Source: Gracilimonas sp040877545 (GTDB taxonomy: Bacteria; Bacteroidota; Rhodothermia; Balneolales; Balneolaceae). Taken from it: 64,000 bases of DNA. Made by a program: the position numbers and the translations under genes. The stretch covers positions 62,001 through 126,000 of the forward strand of contig JBBDNN010000006.1 of NCBI GenBank assembly GCA_040877545.1, given 5' to 3'. Under the pieces are notes generated by a model that had not been told where the DNA came from, ran no database searches, and saw nothing but the letters and a program-made list of their open reading frames with translations. Of the stretch, positions 1 to 9,430 are shown piece by piece (within the stretch, counting starts at the first letter, position 1; each line of letters opens with the position of its first letter).

Positions 1-666
1 GTTGAACTGCGGGTAATTGCACATATCGCGAAAGACGAGGCGATGACAGAAGCTTTCAAAAATGACGAAGACATTCACGCCAGAACAGCCAAGGAAATAT
101 TTGGTCTTGATTCGCTGGATGAGGTCACACAGGATCATCGCCGGAAAGCCAAGGAAGTGAATTTTGGCATTCCTTATGGTGTGAGTGCCTATGGTCTTGC
201 TTCACGCTTAGGCATTGAAAATAACGAAGGAAAGGAAATGATTGAGCAGTATTTCGAGCGCTTCCCAAATATCCTGAAATACATCAATCGCACCAAAGAA
301 TTTGCCCGGGAACACGGATACGTAAAAACCTTGAGTGGCAGAAGACGATATATCCCTGAAATAAATTCAGGCAACTGGAATCGCCGGGGCTTTGCCGAAC
401 GGACAGCCATAAATATGCCTATTCAGGGCACAGCGGCTGACATTATCAAAATTGCTATGATTAACATTCATGATTGGCTGAAAGAAAATGATAAGAAAAG
501 CCGCATGTTGTTACAGGTTCATGATGAACTCATTTTTGAAATTCACGAAAGTGAGCTCGATGAAGTTCCCGCTAAAATTGAGGAATTGATGGAATCGGCT
601 TATCCCTTAAGTGTGCCTTTAAAAGTAGATATGGGATTAGGCGTGAACTGGTTGGAAGCGCATTAG
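1..666 (+). CDS. polA: DNA polymerase I, C-terminal part (5' truncated by window edge)
   Basis: Polymerase (palm/fingers) end of family A DNA polymerase I, which fills gaps in repair and replaces RNA primers. The reading frame is open from base 1 and begins inside motif A (VELRVIAHIAKDEA). It continues with the O-helix motif (RRKAKEVNFGIPYG), then NMPIQGTAADIIK, then motif C with the catalytic VHDE (LLQVHDELIFE), and stops with TAG at 664-666. About 220 codons are visible. The first in-frame ATG (43) is internal and is not the start. Any exonuclease domains lie outside the window. Identification is secure. Confidence 0.97.
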   Translation, partial: VELRVIAHIAKDEAMTEAFKNDEDIHARTAKEIFGLDSLDEVTQDHRRKAKEVNFGIPYGVSAYGLASRLGIENNEGKEMIEQYFERFPNILKYINRTKEFAREHGYVKTLSGRRRYIPEINSGNWNRRGFAERTAINMPIQGTAADIIKIAMINIHDWLKENDKKSRMLLQVHDELIFEIHESELDEVPAKIEELMESAYPLSVPLKVDMGLGVNWLEAH

Positions 667-752
667 TGGAAATTCCAAATTTTATTGAATTATTTCAAAA
701 GCTTTTCAGCAAAAGATAAAAAATCACTCAAAATCCTATTTTATAAAAACAT

Positions 753-760
753 TATCTTTG
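753..760 (+). promoter_or_regulatory. Possible Bacteroidota-type -7 box upstream of purB
   Basis: TATCTTTG fits the TAnnTTTG -7 element used by the primary sigma factor of Bacteroidota and lies 30 bases before the purB ATG. I see no good TTG at the expected -33 position, so this is a weak inference from one box. Confidence 0.3.
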
Positions 761-789
761 GCGGGAAATCAAATTCAAAACACCAATAA

Positions 790-2088
790 ATGATCTCGCG
801 CTACTCCCGAAAAGAAATGTCTGATTTATGGTCTGATGAACAGCAATTCCAGGCCTGGCTGGATGTTGAACTGGCCGCCTGCTGGGCGTGGTCAAAGTTG
901 GGAAGAATTCCTTCTGAAGATGTTGATAAACTCTATGAAAAAGCCACTTTTGATATCAATCGCATCAAGGAGATAGAAGCGGAAACCCGCCACGATGTAG
1001 TTGCATTTACACGAGCTGTTTCCGAGACGCTCGGAGATGAAAAGAAATGGATTCACTATGGGCTTACCTCAACCGATGTGGTAGATACGGCCTGGGGAGT
1101 GCGGCTGAAAAAAGCGAATGCTATTTTGTTGGATGATCTGGAAAATATCATCGAGATACTTGGTGAGAAAGCCAAAGCTCATAAATATACTATCATGATG
1201 GGGCGTACACATGGTATTCATGCAGAGCCTACCACTTTTGGTTTAAAATGCGCACTTTGGTTTGCTGAAATGAAACGAAATTTGGAGCGGTTTAAAAATG
1301 CTGCTGCCGATGTAGAGTTTGGAAAACTTTCCGGCTCTGTCGGAACTTTCGCAAATATCCCACCCGAAGTTGAGAATTATACCTGCGAAAAATTGGGTTT
1401 AACATCGGCCCCAATTTCAACCCAAACATTACAACGAGACCGGCACGCAGCTTATTTATCTGCCATTGCGCTTATTGGTTCAACAATGGAGAAAATTGCG
1501 GTTGAAATTCGTCATTTGCAACGCAGTGAAGTCCGTGAAGCTGAAGAAGCTTTCAGGAAAGGGCAAAAAGGTTCGTCCTCCATGCCACACAAACGAAATC
1601 CCATTAGTTCAGAAAATATTTCGGGATGCGCCCGTGTGCTTCGCGGATATATGGTTACCGCTTTTGAAAATATTCCGCTTTGGCACGAACGTGATATTTC
1701 TCACTCTTCCGCTGAACGCATCATCATTCCTGACGCCACCATTTTACTGGATTATATGCTGAACCGGTTTTCCGGTGTCATCGAAAATCTGGTGGTTTTT
1801 GAGGAAAATATGGAAGCAAATATTTGGAAAACACAGGGACTGGTATTCTCACAACGCCTGCTTCATAAATTAATAGATAAAGGAATTCCCAGAGAAAAAG
1901 CCTACGATACGGTACAACCGCTGGCAATGAAAGCATGGGAAGATCAAATCTTATTCAAACCTTTGGTTGAAGCAGATGCTGTCATCAAAGAACAACTTTC
2001 CCAGAAAGAAATTGATGATGCCTTCGACCTCGAACATCATACCCGAAATGTAGAAGTGATTTTTGAGCGAGTTGGGCTCGGAAATTGA
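790..2088 (+). CDS. purB: Adenylosuccinate lyase
   Basis: Catalyses two steps of purine synthesis: SAICAR to AICAR, and adenylosuccinate to AMP, each releasing fumarate. The 432-aa length fits the short bacterial PurB form. Visible family motifs are TSTDVVDTA (about residues 97-105), GRTHGIHAEPTTFG, SGSVGTFANIPPEVE and the fumarase/aspartase signature SSSMPHKRNP with the catalytic-loop serine (about residues 260-270). It follows polA after 123 bases and probably has its own promoter. It converges on menE with only 15 bases between the stops. Identification is secure. Confidence 0.97.
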   Translation: MISRYSRKEMSDLWSDEQQFQAWLDVELAACWAWSKLGRIPSEDVDKLYEKATFDINRIKEIEAETRHDVVAFTRAVSETLGDEKKWIHYGLTSTDVVDTAWGVRLKKANAILLDDLENIIEILGEKAKAHKYTIMMGRTHGIHAEPTTFGLKCALWFAEMKRNLERFKNAAADVEFGKLSGSVGTFANIPPEVENYTCEKLGLTSAPISTQTLQRDRHAAYLSAIALIGSTMEKIAVEIRHLQRSEVREAEEAFRKGQKGSSSMPHKRNPISSENISGCARVLRGYMVTAFENIPLWHERDISHSSAERIIIPDATILLDYMLNRFSGVIENLVVFEENMEANIWKTQGLVFSQRLLHKLIDKGIPREKAYDTVQPLAMKAWEDQILFKPLVEADAVIKEQLSQKEIDDAFDLEHHTRNVEVIFERVGLGN

Positions 2089-2103
2089 GTTAAGAAATAT
2101 TGC

Positions 2104-3591
2104 TCATTTAAATTGATTCACCAGTTCCCAGCGTTTCACTTTTCCGGTAGGAGTTTTAGGAAGTTCTTTTACCACTTTCAGCTCTTTGGGAATTTTAAAA
2201 TCAGTGAGATGTTCCTTTAATTGGGTTCTTATCTCTTCTAACTCTGGTGTTTTACCATTTTTAAGAGTTACAATGGCTGTAAGCTTCTGTCCCCATTCTT
2301 CATCGGGAATCCCAATAACAATTGCTTCGTTGATGGTAGGCAGTTTTTCCATAGCCTGCTCAACTTCTGTCGGGTTTACATTTTCGCCGCCGGTAATAAT
2401 TAAATCATTTCTGCGGGATTCAATAAAAAGGTGTCCAAAACCATTTATGTGGCCAAAATCTTCAGTATTAAACCAGCCTTTTTTATCAAAACGGCCTTTA
2501 TTGTCAGATTTATGGTAGTAGCCATCAAAAACCTGGGGCCCCTTTAACCAGAGAATTCCAGACTGATTTTTACCCAATACCTTCCCGTTTTCATCACGAA
2601 TCTGCATTTCGTTAGGAGGTAAAGGCTTTCCCACACTTTTCAGCGGGGTATACATGCCTGAAGGAGTGGATAATGGATTTGCAATTATTTGTGCACAAGT
2701 TTCGGTCATGCCGTAACTGAACACAACGGGAATACCTCTTTCTGCTGATTTGCGTAATAAACCTACAGTTATCGGACCACCGCCAAGCAGAACAGACTTA
2801 AAATCGCGATGTGTTTTAAAAAATGAATCCTCCATTAATCGTTTGAGCATTGTCGGAACCAAGGAGGCAGCTTGAAAGCGTTTATTTTCAGCTAAAAATT
2901 CTTTTACCATTTCTTCATGAAAATCTTTCAGCCGGTAAATAGCTGTTCCATAAATTATTGATCTCAGTATAATCGAAATCCCTCCAATGTGATTTAAGGG
3001 AAGACAAAGCAGCCAGAAATGATTGGTTTGGGGTTTAAAATTTTGAGATGAAGCATTTGCCGCAGAAATCATTTGCCGGCGCTTCAGGGGAACAATTTTT
3101 GCTTTACTGGTAGTACCTGAAGTGAAGAAATAGCCAAAAACTTCTGATCCCTTGATTTTAGCAGGGTCAGGTAATTCCAGGTTTCTTATGTCGTGAGTGA
3201 ATGCATTCAGGAAGAAATTTTCATCCATATGAACCACATTATCACCTTCAACGCGTTTACGATTTGTACTATCGCAAAAAACCAGCACTGGATTCAGCTC
3301 GGATAAATAATAGTCCAGGTTTTCTTTTTTGCTCTTTGGACTTAGTGGGATAAACGGAATTCCCAGTTGCCAGCAGGCAGCTATGGCAAAAACTAACATG
3401 TCGCTGGAATCTGAAAGAAAAGCTACCGGCTTGTTTAGTGAATCAGTTTTAGACTCAACCATATCTTTAAAATAGCCTGTAAAACGCTCCAGGTCATTAT
3501 AAGTGTACATCCCATCTTTAGAAGTAAGAAAAACCTGTTGCTTCTGCTTCTTCTTGAACTCAAACATATGTAAGCGCGACTTATTTTGCAT
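2104..3591 (-). CDS. menE: o-Succinylbenzoate–CoA ligase
   Basis: Activates o-succinylbenzoate with ATP and CoA in menaquinone synthesis. It is an ANL-superfamily adenylating enzyme of 495 aa. The AMP-binding P-loop-like motif FTSGTTSKAKIVPLKRR, the YGMTET motif, the hinge/C-domain motif TGGENVNPTEVEQ and the catalytic lysine segment KTPTGKVKRWEL are all present. The ANL family has many members; the MenE assignment rests on menC lying directly upstream (the two ORFs abut at 3591/3592) and menA next to that, giving the operon menA-menC-menE. Confidence 0.93.
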   Translation of the reverse strand: MQNKSRLHMFEFKKKQKQQVFLTSKDGMYTYNDLERFTGYFKDMVESKTDSLNKPVAFLSDSSDMLVFAIAACWQLGIPFIPLSPKSKKENLDYYLSELNPVLVFCDSTNRKRVEGDNVVHMDENFFLNAFTHDIRNLELPDPAKIKGSEVFGYFFTSGTTSKAKIVPLKRRQMISAANASSQNFKPQTNHFWLLCLPLNHIGGISIILRSIIYGTAIYRLKDFHEEMVKEFLAENKRFQAASLVPTMLKRLMEDSFFKTHRDFKSVLLGGGPITVGLLRKSAERGIPVVFSYGMTETCAQIIANPLSTPSGMYTPLKSVGKPLPPNEMQIRDENGKVLGKNQSGILWLKGPQVFDGYYHKSDNKGRFDKKGWFNTEDFGHINGFGHLFIESRRNDLIITGGENVNPTEVEQAMEKLPTINEAIVIGIPDEEWGQKLTAIVTLKNGKTPELEEIRTQLKEHLTDFKIPKELKVVKELPKTPTGKVKRWELVNQFK

Positions 3592-4665
3592 TTACTCCTT
3601 AATTTCCTCCAATGAATCTAAATCAACTGAAATACCCAAACCTGGTGTTTTTGGCAATTGAATAACAGGTTTATTTAGCCAGTTATTTTGTCCAACATCA
3701 TATTTAAATAAATTTCCCGTACCTAAACCCTGTGCAAATTCGGGCGACCCCAATCCTGATGCAAGAACGGCAATTGCAGCTCTTGCAACGGTACTTTCAA
3801 GACTTGTGGTGAATACTGTTTCTATATTATGAGAATCTGCCATGCTTTTTGTTACAAAAAGATTTTTAAAAGTGCCAAAGAGAGATGGTTTTAAGATGAG
3901 CATATCAATCGCTTCTGCCTTTAATAGTGGAATTACATCATTTTTGTTCCTGATTGATTCATCAGCTGCAATGGGTATTGTAGTAGATTTTTTTACCTTT
4001 CTCAAACCCTTAAAATTTTTGCCAGAAACGGGTTGTTCACAATATTCAATTTGGAGACTTTCTATTGATCTGAGGCTGCTTATAGCCTCCTCAACTTGCC
4101 AGGCTTGATTTGCGTCAATCCTGATCTTTATGTGGGGATATTGTTTTCGCAGCAATCGAAGTACTTCAGCTTCTCTACTAAAATTTTCTCCGACTTTTAC
4201 CTTAAATGTTTCGAATCCCTGATTTGCAAAATCTTCAGCTTTTTCCAGCGTGTTTTTTATACTTTGAAAGGGTAGAATAGCATTTGAATGCAGGGGGTTA
4301 ATCCCATCGAGAAATAAATATTCAGCTAAAGTTTTCTGTTCTTTTTTTGCAGCAAAATCATGCATCAATGTATCCAGCCCGAAGCTTAGAGATGGAAAAT
4401 TATGAAGCTTGTTTAAAATGTCTACTATTTGAGCTGCCGTATTATTTTGTAAACCCTGTTGCAGAACAGCATGATTTACTTTCAAGACTGTCTCTACTTG
4501 TTCGAGAGTTTCGATAGAAAAACCGGGCAGAGGGGCTGCTTCTCCATAGGCAGTTATTTTTCCTTCGCGATATACAAGAATGATACCTTCTCTATATTCT
4601 ATTTCATTTCCAAATACGGTAAATGTTTGCTTGAATGGAAGGCGGTATTTAAAGTATTGGAGCAT
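3592..4665 (-). CDS. menC: o-Succinylbenzoate synthase
   Basis: Dehydrates SHCHC to o-succinylbenzoate in menaquinone synthesis. It is an enolase-superfamily protein of 357 aa. The Lys pair of the barrel is seen in FKVKVG, the metal ligands in IDANQAW, EYCEQP and AADES, and the second catalytic Lys in LKPS. Its ATG (4663-4665) overlaps the menA stop by one base (TGATG arrangement), which implies translational coupling. It abuts menE downstream. Related enolase-superfamily enzymes can also act as N-acylamino-acid racemases, but the context points to MenC. Confidence 0.94.
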   Translation of the reverse strand: MLQYFKYRLPFKQTFTVFGNEIEYREGIILVYREGKITAYGEAAPLPGFSIETLEQVETVLKVNHAVLQQGLQNNTAAQIVDILNKLHNFPSLSFGLDTLMHDFAAKKEQKTLAEYLFLDGINPLHSNAILPFQSIKNTLEKAEDFANQGFETFKVKVGENFSREAEVLRLLRKQYPHIKIRIDANQAWQVEEAISSLRSIESLQIEYCEQPVSGKNFKGLRKVKKSTTIPIAADESIRNKNDVIPLLKAEAIDMLILKPSLFGTFKNLFVTKSMADSHNIETVFTTSLESTVARAAIAVLASGLGSPEFAQGLGTGNLFKYDVGQNNWLNKPVIQLPKTPGLGISVDLDSLEEIKE

Positions 4666-5552
4666 CAGCTAAATACTATTCCCAGAGAAAATAATATGCC
4701 GAAAAGAAACATAAAGCGTGCGGTGTGTTCAAGCATAATATTCAGGTTTATCTTTTTTTCTTCAATCAGGATCTTGTATATGTCATAGATGGCGAGGGGC
4801 AAAATCAAAAAGGGGAGCAGGATCCATAATTCATATTTTAGTACAAAATAGAAATGAGGCGGAATAGCGAAAGCAAGGGCAACCATCAAGGCATATTCAA
4901 ATTTTAGAGCATTATCACCAAACAGAACTCCCAATGTTTTTTTTCCTGATTTAGCATCCTGTTCAACATCCCTGAGATTATTGACCACCAATATATTCAC
5001 GCATAAAGCTCCTACAGCGAGAGAAGCCCAAAAAGAATCTACCGACCATTCCAGAGCATTTACATAATAGGTGGTCATAACTGCAACGATTCCAAAAAAA
5101 ATAAATACAAAGACATCACCAAGGCCATTGTAGCCAAGTGGAAAGGGGCCGCCGGTATATAGTATGCCAAATAGAAGGGACAGCAGGCCTATTATTAGGA
5201 CAACCCAGCCGGCCGCCCAAACCAGGTAGAGCCCGAGTAAAAATGCCAAGCCCATTGTTGCTACTGTAGCGATTAACATTTTTTTTGAAGAAATGAGGCC
5301 AGATGCTGTAGCTCTTCGGAAGCCAATACGTTCATCCGTATCAGAGCCTTTTATAAAATCGAAATAATCATTGGCGAAGTTGGTTCCAATCTGGATTAGA
5401 AAAGCACAGGCCAGGGCTACAGAACTATTTAACCAGGAAATTTGTCCATTATTCCAGGCAAGAGTTGCCCCAACTAAGACAGGTACGAAGGCCGCAGCTA
5501 ATGTTTTTGGGCGGGCAGCTTCTACCCAAAGAAAAAAACTTTGTCGGTTCAA
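4665..5552 (-). CDS. menA: 1,4-Dihydroxy-2-naphthoate polyprenyltransferase
   Basis: Integral membrane UbiA-family prenyltransferase that attaches the polyprenyl tail to dihydroxynaphthoate, making demethylmenaquinone. The 295-aa protein has about eight or nine hydrophobic segments and both aspartate-rich motifs: NFANDYFDF with KGSDTDE (about residues 60-75), and NNLRDVEQDAKSGKKT in the second half. The N-terminal AARPKTLAAAFVPVLVG is typical of MenA. The start appears to be TTG at 5550-5552: an in-frame TAA lies just upstream and no suitable ATG follows. It is the first gene of menA-menC-menE. Confidence 0.94.
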   Translation of the reverse strand: MNRQSFFLWVEAARPKTLAAAFVPVLVGATLAWNNGQISWLNSSVALACAFLIQIGTNFANDYFDFIKGSDTDERIGFRRATASGLISSKKMLIATVATMGLAFLLGLYLVWAAGWVVLIIGLLSLLFGILYTGGPFPLGYNGLGDVFVFIFFGIVAVMTTYYVNALEWSVDSFWASLAVGALCVNILVVNNLRDVEQDAKSGKKTLGVLFGDNALKFEYALMVALAFAIPPHFYFVLKYELWILLPFLILPLAIYDIYKILIEEKKINLNIMLEHTARFMFLFGILFSLGIVFS

Positions 5553-5839
5553 CAGCTGTTTTTTTTAGATTTGTTGTTGTTAAATATTTCTGTAAAAGAT
5601 AGCATTTTTGTGTGCGGCTTAAAAAATGAAGTATTTGCCACTTTAAGTAAAATTATTTAAGTGAGTGAAAGTAAAAGTTAAGTATTGCAAATATTATTTA
5701 ATTAAACATGTATAAATGACTTTTCTATTTAATTTGTTTAAACAAAAATCCTAAATTATTTGTGTTTTTAAATATTTTACTTTTATATTTAGCAGCAGTC
5801 ATTATTAATATTTGAATAAAACATACTACATCTATACTC
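5553..5839. other. Divergent AT-rich intergenic region (menA / glnN)
   Basis: A 287-base, very AT-rich spacer between the divergent menA and glnN genes. It must carry promoters in both directions. I found near-matches to the Bacteroidota -7 box (TATCTTTT on the minus strand near 5600, AATATTTG near 5810 on the plus strand) but no convincing full promoter and no RNA gene. Confidence 0.4.
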
Positions 5840-8026
5840 ATGAATAAGCCAACTCAACGTTATGATAATTTAGCTGCCGCTCAAAATTTCCGTCCTGGTG
5901 AGTCAAATAATTCTACGACTAAGCCCACGATGGATATCCCTGAAATATTTGGCCAAAATACTCTTACGCTCGATAAGCTTGAGGAAAGATTGCCAAAATC
6001 TGCGTGGAAAGATTTACAGAGAACTATAGATGGAGGCCAGATCTTAAATATTGATGTAGCTGATGCTGTTGCCCTGGCAATGAAAGATTGGGCTACTGAG
6101 AAAGGGGCGACACATTATACTCATTGGTTTCAGCCTTTAACTGGAACAACAGCTGAAAAACACGACAGCTTTATTACGCCAAATCAGGGTGGCGGAGCAA
6201 TGGCGGTATTTTCCGGTAAAGAACTTATTCAGGGTGAACCGGATGCTTCCAGTTTTCCCAGTGGTGGATTGCGAGCAACTTTTGAAGCTCGTGGATATAC
6301 CGCCTGGGATCCAACCTCACCAGCTTTTCTCATTGAGAATCAGAATGGAACATACCTGTGTATACCAACGGCATTCGCTTCCTGGAAGGGGGAGGCACTT
6401 GATCATAAAACACCTTTACTGCGATCACTTGACGCGCTGAATAAATCAGCCACAACAGCTTTAGGTTTGTTTGAGGAAACTACAAAACGAGTGGTTTCTA
6501 CAGCCGGTTGCGAGCAAGAGTATTTTTTAATAGATCAGGAGTTTGTTTACCGCCGGCCAGATATTCTTACTTCAGGGCGTACATTGGTTGGCGCAAAACC
6601 ACCGCGTGGGCAGGAATTGGATGACCATTATTTTGGGTCCATACCCGAACGCGTACTTTCCTTCATGTTAGATGCCGAAAAAGAATTATATAAACTCGGC
6701 ATTCCTGTTAAAACAAGGCACAATGAAGTAGCACCAAGTCAATATGAGGTTGCTCCTATTTTTGAGACGGCTAATGTGGCTGCCGACCATCAGCAGTTAA
6801 TGATGATGGTACTTAAAAAAGTGGCTAAAAAATATGGCCTGGAATGCCTGCTTCACGAAAAACCATTTGATGGATTAAATGGGAGCGGCAAGCACCTGAA
6901 TTGGTCGCTCAGTACAACCGAAGGAGATAACCTGCTTGAACCAGGTGATAATCCGCATTCGAATATGCAGTTTTTATTTTTCTTTACAGCGGTCTTATTA
7001 GCCGTTTACCGGCATCAGGACTTATTAAGAGTGTCTGTAGCTCATGCAGGCAATGATCACCGCCTCGGAGCCAATGAAGCCCCTCCGGCTATTATTTCCT
7101 CCTTCATCGGCGATCAGCTTGAGGATATAATCGTGCAGTTAATAAATGGCGGAGCTAAAAGCTCCAAACAAGGCGGGTTGCTCGGTCTGGGAACTCCGGT
7201 ATTGCCGTACCTGCCCAAACATGCAGGTGACAGAAACCGTACCTCGCCTTTTGCCTTCACTGGTAATAAGTTTGAATTCCGGGCGCTTGGTTCCAATCAG
7301 TCGCCTTCATTTCCAATGGTTGTGCTGAATACCATTGTTGCAGAAGCTATCGAAGATATGACTGCTGACCTGAAAGAGAAGGCTAAAGAAACTTCAATAG
7401 AAAAAGCTCTTGCTACAGTACTTCGCACAAGACTCAAAGAATGTAAATCAGTCATTTTTAATGGTGATGGTTATTCTGATGAGTGGCAAAAGGAGGCGGA
7501 AAAAAGAGGACTTTTAAATCTTAGAACCACACCAGATGCTTTACCGCATTTAAATGATAAGAAGAATGTTGAATTATTTAGGCGATTCAATATCCTGAGT
7601 AAAAAAGAAATAGACTCCCGCTTAGAGATTTGGACCGAACAATATATCACTACCCGTACAATCGAAGTAGATACAATTGAATCTATTGCCAAAACCATGA
7701 TCTATCCTGCCGCTGTTCGATATATTGGTGAACTGGGTAATGCTGTAAAGCAGTCCGAATCAGCAGGGCTGGAAAATTCAGGATCCAAAAATATGTTTAA
7801 GAAAGTAAATGCCGGACTAAATGAACTTGGTGCTGCCCTGGATAAGCTTGCAGATGTTCAGGCAAAATTGAAGTACAAAAATGTTTCTGACCATGCCACT
7901 AAAGTAGAATCAGTAATATTGCCGGTTATGACAGAAATTCGTGATGCTGTTGATTACCTCGAAAGATATGTAGCAGATGATTACTGGCCGCTGCCGGTTT
8001 ACAGAGAAATGCTTTTCATAAAATAA
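5840..8026 (+). CDS. glnN: Glutamine synthetase type III
   Basis: ATP-dependent ammonia assimilation (glutamate + NH3 to glutamine). At 728 aa it has the length of the type III (GlnN) class, much longer than the GSI (~470 aa) and GSII enzymes. Recognisable features are the N-terminal GATHYTHWFQPLTG, the glutamate-binding/metal region TAGCEQEYFLID, KTRHNEVAPSQYEVAPIFE, NGSGKHLNWSL, and the ATP/latch region GNDHRLGANEAPPAI. It is preceded by a long AT-rich leader and followed by a strong intrinsic terminator, so it is probably monocistronic. No nitrogen-regulator site could be recognised. Confidence 0.96.
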   Translation: MNKPTQRYDNLAAAQNFRPGESNNSTTKPTMDIPEIFGQNTLTLDKLEERLPKSAWKDLQRTIDGGQILNIDVADAVALAMKDWATEKGATHYTHWFQPLTGTTAEKHDSFITPNQGGGAMAVFSGKELIQGEPDASSFPSGGLRATFEARGYTAWDPTSPAFLIENQNGTYLCIPTAFASWKGEALDHKTPLLRSLDALNKSATTALGLFEETTKRVVSTAGCEQEYFLIDQEFVYRRPDILTSGRTLVGAKPPRGQELDDHYFGSIPERVLSFMLDAEKELYKLGIPVKTRHNEVAPSQYEVAPIFETANVAADHQQLMMMVLKKVAKKYGLECLLHEKPFDGLNGSGKHLNWSLSTTEGDNLLEPGDNPHSNMQFLFFFTAVLLAVYRHQDLLRVSVAHAGNDHRLGANEAPPAIISSFIGDQLEDIIVQLINGGAKSSKQGGLLGLGTPVLPYLPKHAGDRNRTSPFAFTGNKFEFRALGSNQSPSFPMVVLNTIVAEAIEDMTADLKEKAKETSIEKALATVLRTRLKECKSVIFNGDGYSDEWQKEAEKRGLLNLRTTPDALPHLNDKKNVELFRRFNILSKKEIDSRLEIWTEQYITTRTIEVDTIESIAKTMIYPAAVRYIGELGNAVKQSESAGLENSGSKNMFKKVNAGLNELGAALDKLADVQAKLKYKNVSDHATKVESVILPVMTEIRDAVDYLERYVADDYWPLPVYREMLFIK

Positions 8027-8060
8027 GATTCTCTCATTCATTAAGTTAATTATAAAAAGG

Positions 8061-8090
8061 CCCTGCTTTCGTAAAAAAGCAGGGTTTTTT
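8061..8090 (+). terminator. Rho-independent terminator of glnN
   Basis: Perfect 9-bp stem CCCTGCTTT/AAAGCAGGG (8061-8069 with 8076-8084), a 6-base loop, then TTTTTT. It begins 35 bases after the glnN stop. Confidence 0.93.
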
Positions 8091-8132
8091 CTATTTAGTT
8101 ATTTAAAATTTTTGCATTACTTTTTGGTTTAA

Positions 8133-8288
8133 AGCAAAAAACAAGCAGCTGAACTGGTAAAAGCGTATACGTTGGCAGGTGAATATTCTGTTGTTTTTGA
8201 TGCTGATAATCTGCCAAGTGGAATCTATTATTATAAACTTTCAACTCCAGCTTACAGCTAAGTAAAATCAATGGCATTGATTAAATAA
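8133..8288 (+). pseudogene. Decayed type IX secretion C-terminal sorting domain
   Basis: In the frame containing 8133-8288 the translation reads AAELVKAYTLAGEYSVVFDA, then DNLPSGIYYYKLSTPAYS, a TAA stop (8259-8261), VKSMALIK and a final TAA (8286-8288). This is the end of a type A por-secretion-system tail (consensus FDASxLxSGxYxYxL…KKMxLxK). The internal TAA sits where family members commonly have a Gln (CAA), so one C-to-T change would explain it. No start or cargo domain remains upstream, where the glnN terminator lies 40 bases away. It has its own terminator just downstream. It is a relic of a secreted-protein gene. Confidence 0.8.
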
Positions 8289-8306
8289 TTCTCTCTGATT
8301 TTTTCA

Positions 8307-8337
8307 AAACCCGCCTTCACAAAAAGGAGGGTTTTTT
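8307..8337 (+). terminator. Intrinsic terminator after the sorting-domain relic
   Basis: Stem AAACCC-g-CCTT paired with AAGG-a-GGGTTT (8307-8317 with 8324-8334), one mismatch, 6-base loop, followed by a T-run. It probably served the gene now reduced to the relic at 8133-8288. Confidence 0.8.
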
Positions 8338-8450
8338 ATTTCAGGTCCTGAAGAAATTTACCAGTAAGTCATTTAATGATTTAAATTCCATGAATGCTGA
8401 ATCACTTGAAATCTCTGGTATCATAATATTTATTTTTCTATGTTTTTAGC
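8338..8450. other. Intergenic spacer, nothing recognised
   Basis: The rest of the 424-base gap between glnN and the lipoprotein gene at 8451. I see no ORF, RNA gene or clear promoter here. Confidence 0.4.
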
Positions 8451-9347
8451 ATGAACTTTAAATTATCTTCAGATAGTTGGCGAATTGCATGTATAACGGG
8501 AATTTTATTTTGGGTTTGTACATCTTGCGCAGCCCAGACAGATGATTCACAACCTGTAATCCTTGAAGAGTATAGTCGAATTGAAAGTGCTGCCCGGGGA
8601 GAGATATCAGGAATAGTTAAGAGCCGCAAACATGAGAATGTGTTTTGGGTGCATGGTGATTCGGGAAACCAGCCAAAAATATTTCTTATCTATAAAAATG
8701 GGCTGATAGCTTCAGATGACAATGCGAATGGAATTGAACTGGACGATATAGACAATATTGACTGGGAAGATATTACCGTGGATGACTCAGGCAACTTAAT
8801 TGTAGCTGATATCGGAAATAACTGCTTTTGCAGAGAAAATCTTTCATTTTTGATTTTTCCTGAGCCGGATATAGACGAAGAAATGCTATTCGAATATCAG
8901 AGAATTAGAATTGAATATCCTGAAAAGCTAAAATTCCTTGGTTTGGCTGGAACTAATTCTCCCGATGCTGAAGCCGTATTCTATGCTGACGGTGCCATTT
9001 ATCTGCTAACAAAAGAAAAGAACGGGATCGATACTCAACTCTACAAATTAGAAACTCGGGATGAATCGACAGTTAACACCTTGATACCAGTGTCTTCCTT
9101 CACTTTTGATGATAAAGTAACGGCTTCGGATTTTTCTGAAGATGGGCAGTCTCTTGCGGTATTAACCTCCTCGTCTGTGTGGTTTTTTACTGATTTTACG
9201 GGAGATAATTTTTTTACTGGCACATCCCAAAAGTTTTTATTTCGGGCAAACCAGGTTGAATCTGTGGCTTTTTCCGGTGAACAATCCCTCATAATTGCTG
9301 AAGAAGAAGGACAGCTTTATGAAGTTCTGTTATCTGATTTTAAATAA
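8451..9347 (+). CDS. Putative lipoprotein, predicted beta-propeller-like repeat protein
   Basis: Function unknown. The 298-aa protein has a charged N-end, a hydrophobic segment (about 11-25) and a lipobox-like VCTSC, which suggests a lipoprotein with Cys around residue 26. The rest is soluble and rich in short beta-strand motifs: GEISGIVKSRKHENVFWVHGD, NIDWEDITVDDSGNLIVADIGNN, PDAEAVFYADGAIYLLTKE, FTDFTGDNFFTG, and SVAFSGEQSLIIAEE near the end. Four to five such blocks fit a beta-propeller. A second gene at 36857-37765 has the same motifs in the same order, so the two are paralogues. It is not close enough to its neighbours to claim an operon. Confidence 0.7.
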   Translation: MNFKLSSDSWRIACITGILFWVCTSCAAQTDDSQPVILEEYSRIESAARGEISGIVKSRKHENVFWVHGDSGNQPKIFLIYKNGLIASDDNANGIELDDIDNIDWEDITVDDSGNLIVADIGNNCFCRENLSFLIFPEPDIDEEMLFEYQRIRIEYPEKLKFLGLAGTNSPDAEAVFYADGAIYLLTKEKNGIDTQLYKLETRDESTVNTLIPVSSFTFDDKVTASDFSEDGQSLAVLTSSSVWFFTDFTGDNFFTGTSQKFLFRANQVESVAFSGEQSLIIAEEEGQLYEVLLSDFK

Positions 9348-9430
9348 CCAATCAGGAGGATCTGTAATAGATATTTTAGTGACCTCTTCTCGAGAATGAC
9401 ATTTGTAAAAGAATAACTTCACCAGAAAAA

